This document shows, piece by piece, positions 7,733 to 10,532 of a DNA stretch of 10,532 nt. The position numbers and the translations under genes are program-made. Position 1 is the stretch's first letter. Every line of letters begins with the position of its first letter. The notes under the pieces were generated by a model. That model was not told where the DNA came from. It worked only from the letters and a program-made list of their open reading frames with translations, and did not search any database. This stretch comes from an uncultured Eubacterium sp. (GTDB lineage Bacteria > Bacillota > Clostridia > Peptostreptococcales > Anaerovoracaceae). The DNA lies in the NCBI GenBank assembly GCA_905193765.1, contig CAJJPZ010000075.1, positions 1 to 10,532 on the forward strand. Direction: 5' to 3'.

Positions 7733-7759
7733 TGGACAGCCTGATCACCATGCTGTCCG
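7733..7759 (+). promoter_or_regulatory. 5' leader hairpin of the secreted protein mRNA
   Basis: GGACAGC (7734-7740) pairs perfectly with GCTGTCC (7752-7758) around an 11-base loop, and a U-G pair can extend the stem by one. It lies within the first 10-35 bases of the predicted transcript. No U-run follows, so it is not a terminator; a role in mRNA 5'-end stability or as a protein-binding site is inferred. The opposing ATG at 7732 inside this stem is not the likely start codon. Confidence 0.4.
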
Positions 7760-7773
7760 GGATAAGTGATAAC

Positions 7774-7780
7774 AAGGAGG
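7774..7780 (+). promoter_or_regulatory. Shine-Dalgarno AAGGAGG that fixes the start at 7789
   Basis: A consensus AAGGAGG lies 8 bases before the ATG at 7789, and the codons that follow give a textbook signal peptide. The in-frame ATG at 7732 lacks such a site and would put 19 polar residues before the signal peptide. Confidence 0.85.
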
Positions 7781-7788
7781 ATAAATCA

Positions 7789-9003
7789 ATGAAGAAACTG
7801 ATTTCGATCATACTGACAGCGGTGATGATCGTTACGCTTGCCCCGTCAGGGGCTTTTGCATGTGTCTCCGACAGCGGTGACGGCGCATACGTCCTTTCCC
7901 AGGACGAGACCTGGGGAGAGTCCATCGGGCTTAAGGAGTTCTATGGAGATGTGTACATCCCTGAAGGCACTACGCTTACAACCAAAGACGAAGTTTGCAT
8001 ACGCGGGGATGTTTATGTTTTCGGGAAACTCAAAAATAAGGATGATCTTGATATACACGGGACACTCCACTGCCTCAGCTTCACTACAGACGATCCGGAA
8101 TCCAACTCTGACACATCTGCAGATCGCGGCATCGTCATTGACGAATGGTCAATAAGCTACACTTCACTTGATACTAAGGGAGGATACCTTTCCATGGATA
8201 TGCCGGAAGTACATGAGCACAACTACACAGATGAGAGCGAACAGGCGACACGCTGGGACGAGGGGCAGCTGTATGTATACTGCCTGACCTGCGGATATAA
8301 GAAAACCAACCGTACTATCTACCCGGCGTCCCAGATTTCCATTTCGAAGAAATCTTTCACATGGACAGGCTCCAGGAAAACTCCTTCTGTCACCGTAAAA
8401 GACAGCAACGGCAAAGCACTGAAGAAAAACACCGACTACAAAGTCACCTACTCGAACAATAAAAATGTGGGCAAGGCCACTGTCAAAGTGACGCTGAAAG
8501 GCAACTACTACGGATCTAAAACGATGAGCTTCAAGATCGATCCGAAGGGCACCAGCCTGTCATCGGTCAAAGCCGGAACGAAGTCCTTCACAGCAAAATG
8601 GAAGAAGCAGTCGAAGCAGACCAGCGGATATCAGCTCAGATACTCCACCAGCCGTACCGGAAGCGGCAGTAAATCTCTGATATCCGGCAGCAGCAAAACT
8701 TCAAAGACTATCAAAAACCTGAAAGCCAAAAAGAAATACTACGTCCGCGTCAGGACTTACAAAAAAGTCAACGGAGTGAAGTACTACTCAGGATGGTCGA
8801 AGGCTAAAACAGTCACCACGAAGAAGCCTGCATCTAAGCCGTCCACAGGTGGCAGCTCCACAAGGGTCTACATAACCGAGACCGGCGCAAGGTATCACTA
8901 CAACTACAACTGCAGGGGCCTGTCCAATGCCAGACGCAAGATACCGACTACGCTGTCCAAGGCAAAAGCTCAGGGATACACACTCTGCGGATATGAGAAA
9001 TAA
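7789..9003 (+). CDS. Secreted Ig-like/fibronectin type III protein with C-terminal Cys/His module
   Basis: The 404-residue product is exported by the Sec route: MKK, a hydrophobic core and an AFA cleavage site at 22-24. Residues 51-95 repeat short beta-strand turns (GDVYIPEG, GDVYVFGK, IHGTLHC) resembling a small beta-helix. Next come HEHNY (142-146) and a CLTCG pair (C165, C168), a combination seen in clostridial surface proteins. An Ig-like repeat spans about 178-250 (SVTVKDSNGKALKKNTDYKV and GNYYGSKTMSFKI). A fibronectin type III-like domain spans 251-345, with YQLRYSTSR and YYVRVRTYKKVNGVKYYSGWS. After a Pro/Ser/Gly linker, 359-404 forms a module of the type YIT.TG..YH....C....... ending GYTLCGYEK. 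No LPXTG or transmembrane anchor is seen, so it is probably released or held by charge, being lysine-rich. Function is unknown; adhesion or wall binding is inference. Confidence 0.85.
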   Translation: MKKLISIILTAVMIVTLAPSGAFACVSDSGDGAYVLSQDETWGESIGLKEFYGDVYIPEGTTLTTKDEVCIRGDVYVFGKLKNKDDLDIHGTLHCLSFTTDDPESNSDTSADRGIVIDEWSISYTSLDTKGGYLSMDMPEVHEHNYTDESEQATRWDEGQLYVYCLTCGYKKTNRTIYPASQISISKKSFTWTGSRKTPSVTVKDSNGKALKKNTDYKVTYSNNKNVGKATVKVTLKGNYYGSKTMSFKIDPKGTSLSSVKAGTKSFTAKWKKQSKQTSGYQLRYSTSRTGSGSKSLISGSSKTSKTIKNLKAKKKYYVRVRTYKKVNGVKYYSGWSKAKTVTTKKPASKPSTGGSSTRVYITETGARYHYNYNCRGLSNARRKIPTTLSKAKAQGYTLCGYEK

Positions 9004-9026
9004 AAAGCAGTGAGCGTTGAAGCTCT

Positions 9027-9051
9027 GGCAATTTCTCTGCGAGAAATTGCC
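9027..9051 (+). repeat. Perfect 11-bp hairpin just after the stop codon
   Basis: GGCAATTTCTC (9027-9037) and its exact complement GAGAAATTGCC (9041-9051) enclose a 3-base loop, 24 bases past the stop codon. No U-run follows, so it is unlikely to terminate alone. It sits just ahead of the terminator and could protect the mRNA 3' end or mark a decayed repeat. Confidence 0.6.
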
Positions 9052-9055
9052 TATG

Positions 9056-9118
9056 CTAAAACAAAACACCGGAACGTTTCACAATGTAATGTGATTCGTT
9101 CCGGTTCTTTTTTCTTAT
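9056..9118 (+). terminator. Rho-independent terminator, probably bidirectional
   Basis: A 9-bp stem ACCGGAACG/CGTTCCGGT (9068-9076/9097-9105) continues through a 2-by-2 TT mismatch into TCACA/TGTGA (9079-9083/9090-9094) with a 6-base loop. On the plus strand a T-rich run follows at 9105-9116. On the other side the minus strand reads GTTTTGTTTTAG, so the same hairpin can also stop transcription of the convergent DUF1002 gene. Confidence 0.88.
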
Positions 9119-9152
9119 TCATACATCCCGCTCTGCTGTATAGCCGGTCGTC

Positions 9153-9174
9153 CCGGGATTCTTTCCCGTCCCGG
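9153..9174 (-). repeat. GC-rich inverted repeat between the terminator and the DUF1002 gene
   Basis: CCGGGA (9153-9158) pairs with TCCCGG (9169-9174) over a 10-base loop, or CGGGA/TCCCG (9154-9158/9164-9168) over 5 bases. It lies about 50 bases past the DUF1002 stop codon and no U-run follows. The rest of 9119-9223 holds an 8-bp palindrome CCTGCAGG at 9186-9193 and no gene. It may be a weak attenuating or stabilising hairpin. Confidence 0.35.
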
Positions 9175-9223
9175 AGATACCGCCTCCTGCAGGTCTTCTA
9201 CATGCCACAAGGCCGCAGCCATG

Positions 9224-10165
9224 TTAGTTTCCTGTTATCTTGCTCCACAGACCGCTGAAGAAGCTTCCTATCTTTGCAAAAAATCCCTGAGCCGAGCTGA
9301 GATCGACATCGAGAGCCGACAGTTTGTCATAGAGTCCTTTTGCCTGTTCCTTAAGTGTGTTTATATCAAGGTCCAGTCCCGATATCTTGTCCATCAGTGC
9401 TGCGATCTGCGCCTTCTGTTCATCTGTAAGATCTACATTCATCTGATCCGCAGTCTCATCTATAGCATCATTGATCTCTTCCTCGGAGTCAAGACCCTCT
9501 CCCACGACTTTGTCTTTGACTGCGCCTACAAGATTGCCGGCAGTTTCCTGATCGCCGAGGCTTTCACCGAGATCGCTTGTTGTCACCAGTTCCTGAGTGG
9601 CGGCTTCGACGCTTTCCTCAGCAGTATCCTTGCCTGTCATCTCATCATACGCCTTGATGGCGCCCACGAGTCCTGCAGTTCCCGATACGCTGAAAGGTCC
9701 TGCGACCACCACATCTGCATCTTTCACCCCGGCTGTTGCCAGGGCATTCTGATACATTGTGTCTGTACAGTACGATATGTTCTGAGTCGTCACGTTTATG
9801 CCGTTGCCTTTGTCTTTGTTGACTACCTTTACCGAGGATATGGCGCGGGTACCTATGACACTGCTGCTGAGATATGAATCAAGATACTGATGTTCCTCCT
9901 GATTCGTTACATTTATCACAGTGCAGCTTTTGAGATCGTCCTCGGTAAGTCCGAGGAGGCTCAGCACAGTAGCACGCTCACCGGATGAAAGATCCGCCCC
10001 CAGTGAAACATATGTATCCGACAGCGATCCTGTTGAGTCGGCACTGACCGCTGCAGGCACCGCCATTATCCCGGCAGCCATCAGTACTGCCAGACACATC
10101 GATGCGATCCTGCCCGCTCTGCGCTTACCGCCTGCCTTTTTTACTTTTTTTCTTATAAATTCCAT
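9224..10165 (-). CDS. Secreted DUF1002 (YpuA-like) protein
   Basis: The 313-residue product has a basic N-terminus (MEFIRKKVKKAGGKRR), a hydrophobic segment at about 20-38 and a signal peptidase site at AVSADS (39-44). It is therefore predicted to be exported. The mature part matches the DUF1002 family, represented by Bacillus subtilis YpuA, in overall pattern. It has SLGADLSSGERATVLSLLGL at 54-73, a VTNQEEHQYLDSYL segment at 86-99, VIGTRAISSVKV at 103-114 and ISYCTDTMYQNALATAGV at 130-147. ADVVVAGPFSVSGTAGLVGAIKAYD spans 150-174. The C-terminal half is acidic and helical. Residues 294-310 (GFFAKIGSFFSGLWSKI) form an aromatic, amphipathic tail that might touch the membrane. AGGGGG about 6 bases before the ATG at 10165 supports this start. 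No biochemical function is established for the family to my knowledge. The gene converges on the Ig/Fn3 gene and is probably monocistronic. Confidence 0.88.
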   Translation of the reverse strand: MEFIRKKVKKAGGKRRAGRIASMCLAVLMAAGIMAVPAAVSADSTGSLSDTYVSLGADLSSGERATVLSLLGLTEDDLKSCTVINVTNQEEHQYLDSYLSSSVIGTRAISSVKVVNKDKGNGINVTTQNISYCTDTMYQNALATAGVKDADVVVAGPFSVSGTAGLVGAIKAYDEMTGKDTAEESVEAATQELVTTSDLGESLGDQETAGNLVGAVKDKVVGEGLDSEEEINDAIDETADQMNVDLTDEQKAQIAALMDKISGLDLDINTLKEQAKGLYDKLSALDVDLSSAQGFFAKIGSFFSGLWSKITGN

Positions 10166-10224
10166 AATTGCCCCCTGTCTTGCCTTTTTTAAGATCCTGG
10201 CTTTTGAAAAACTTATTTTTCTGC

Positions 10225-10279
10225 ATCATACAGTGTCATGATACAGGCAGTCTGCGGTCATCATGCAAAGATATGATGA
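10225..10279 (-). promoter_or_regulatory. Candidate promoter and operator of the DUF1002 gene
   Basis: On the minus strand TTGCAT (10268-10263) precedes TATCAT (10243-10238) by 19 bases, a workable but long spacing; TATGAT at 10230-10225 is an alternative -10. The -35 lies within the inverted repeat TCATCAT/ATGATGA (10258-10264/10273-10279, 8-base spacer). CTGTATSATG also occurs twice in tandem 13 bases apart just downstream. Such overlap suggests an operator, but no regulator can be named. Confidence 0.35.
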
Positions 10280-10387
10280 TGATCCGGTGAAATACTTCCG
10301 GACATCACGAACACTGCCCGCCCCGGACCGGATCTGCACGGTCAGCCATAAGCCTGCCCGCTGCAGCCGCATTCCGGCATCCTGCGG

Positions 10388-10532
10388 CTATTTCTTCAGA
10401 TCCCTGTCGATCTGAGCTTCCGTTTCCCTGAGTATACTTTCCACGTCCATTCCATCCACATCCAGATTCTCCGCTCTGTAGCATACGATCTCAGGAATAC
10501 CATAGAAAATCTCAGCAAGCGCCTTTATATAA
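10388..10532 (-). CDS. C-terminal end of an unrecognised protein
   Basis: Only the last 47 codons are visible; the 5' part lies beyond the right edge. The readable end is IKALAEIFYGIPEIVCYRA then ENLDVDGMDVESILRETEAQ and IDRDLKK before a TAG at 10390-10388. The frame is open to the edge, the composition is protein-like, and the tail is a charged acidic and basic helix, so I take it as real. I do not recognise the family. It points the same way as the DUF1002 gene, 222 bases upstream of it. No clear terminator lies between; a GCCGCA/TGCGGC stem at 10365-10389 overlaps the stop codon and lacks a U-run. It may or may not be co-transcribed with the DUF1002 gene. Confidence 0.65.
   Translation of the reverse strand, partial: YIKALAEIFYGIPEIVCYRAENLDVDGMDVESILRETEAQIDRDLKK

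Noticed and set aside
7732..7788. Upstream in-frame ATG extending the secreted protein by 19 residues
   Set aside because: It has no ribosome binding site, lies in a hairpin, and would bury the signal peptide behind polar residues.
7852..7866. Lipobox in the secreted protein (AFAC)
   Set aside because: The -3 position is Ala and -2 is Phe, a poor lipobox; a signal peptidase I AXA site fits better.
7578..7925. Minus-strand frame of 115 residues overlapping the start of the secreted gene
   Set aside because: It covers the plus-strand promoter, Shine-Dalgarno and signal peptide, and has no ribosome binding site or recognisable domain.
1..10532. CRISPR arrays, tRNA or rRNA genes, insertion sequences, attachment sites
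   Set aside because: No regularly spaced repeats, cloverleaf sequences, transposase-like frames or matched terminal repeats were seen.

Overview
The window looks like a chromosomal segment of an anaerobic low-to-mid GC Firmicute (class Clostridia, order Eubacteriales). The evidence is a single-chain, roughly 1,250-residue PurL of the clostridial type, consensus AAGGAGG ribosome binding sites, a YpuA-like DUF1002 secreted protein, and a secreted Ig-like/Fn3 protein of a kind common in gut and oral Eubacteriales. Genus cannot be read from the sequence; Eubacteriales Family XIII (Anaerovoracaceae) is only a guess.

Region 1 (1-7123, minus strand) is the first part of a de novo purine biosynthesis operon, transcribed right to left: purL, purE, purC, purF, purM, the last cut by the left edge. 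The gene products take FGAR to FGAM (PurL), FGAM to AIR (PurM), AIR or N5-CAIR to CAIR (PurE) and CAIR to SAICAR (PurC); PurF makes the first committed intermediate, phosphoribosylamine. purL-purE, purC-purF and purF-purM are separated by only 2 to 13 bases. The one loose joint is a GC-rich, hairpin-containing 138-base gap between purE and purC. No purK lies in the visible part of the operon.

Region 2 (7124-7788) is a divergent intergenic region. Next to purL it holds a good minus-strand promoter and, upstream of that, two inverted sequences resembling the PurBox of Gram-positive PurR. A promoter with a perfect TATAAT serves the rightward gene. Between them, about 300 bases (7300-7625) code for nothing recognisable but contain several palindromes and repeats, so they might encode a small RNA.

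Region 3 (7789-10532) holds cell-envelope or extracellular genes. One is a secreted 404-residue protein with Ig-like and fibronectin type III-like domains and a C-terminal Cys/His module. Converging on it is a secreted DUF1002 protein. At the right edge is the 3' end of an unrecognised gene. A strong hairpin terminator with U-rich sequence on both sides separates the convergent pair.

I found no convincing new multi-gene system. The best leads are the purL control region, the unexplained 7300-7625 segment, the long N-terminal extension of PurF, and the altered C-terminal Cys module of the secreted protein.
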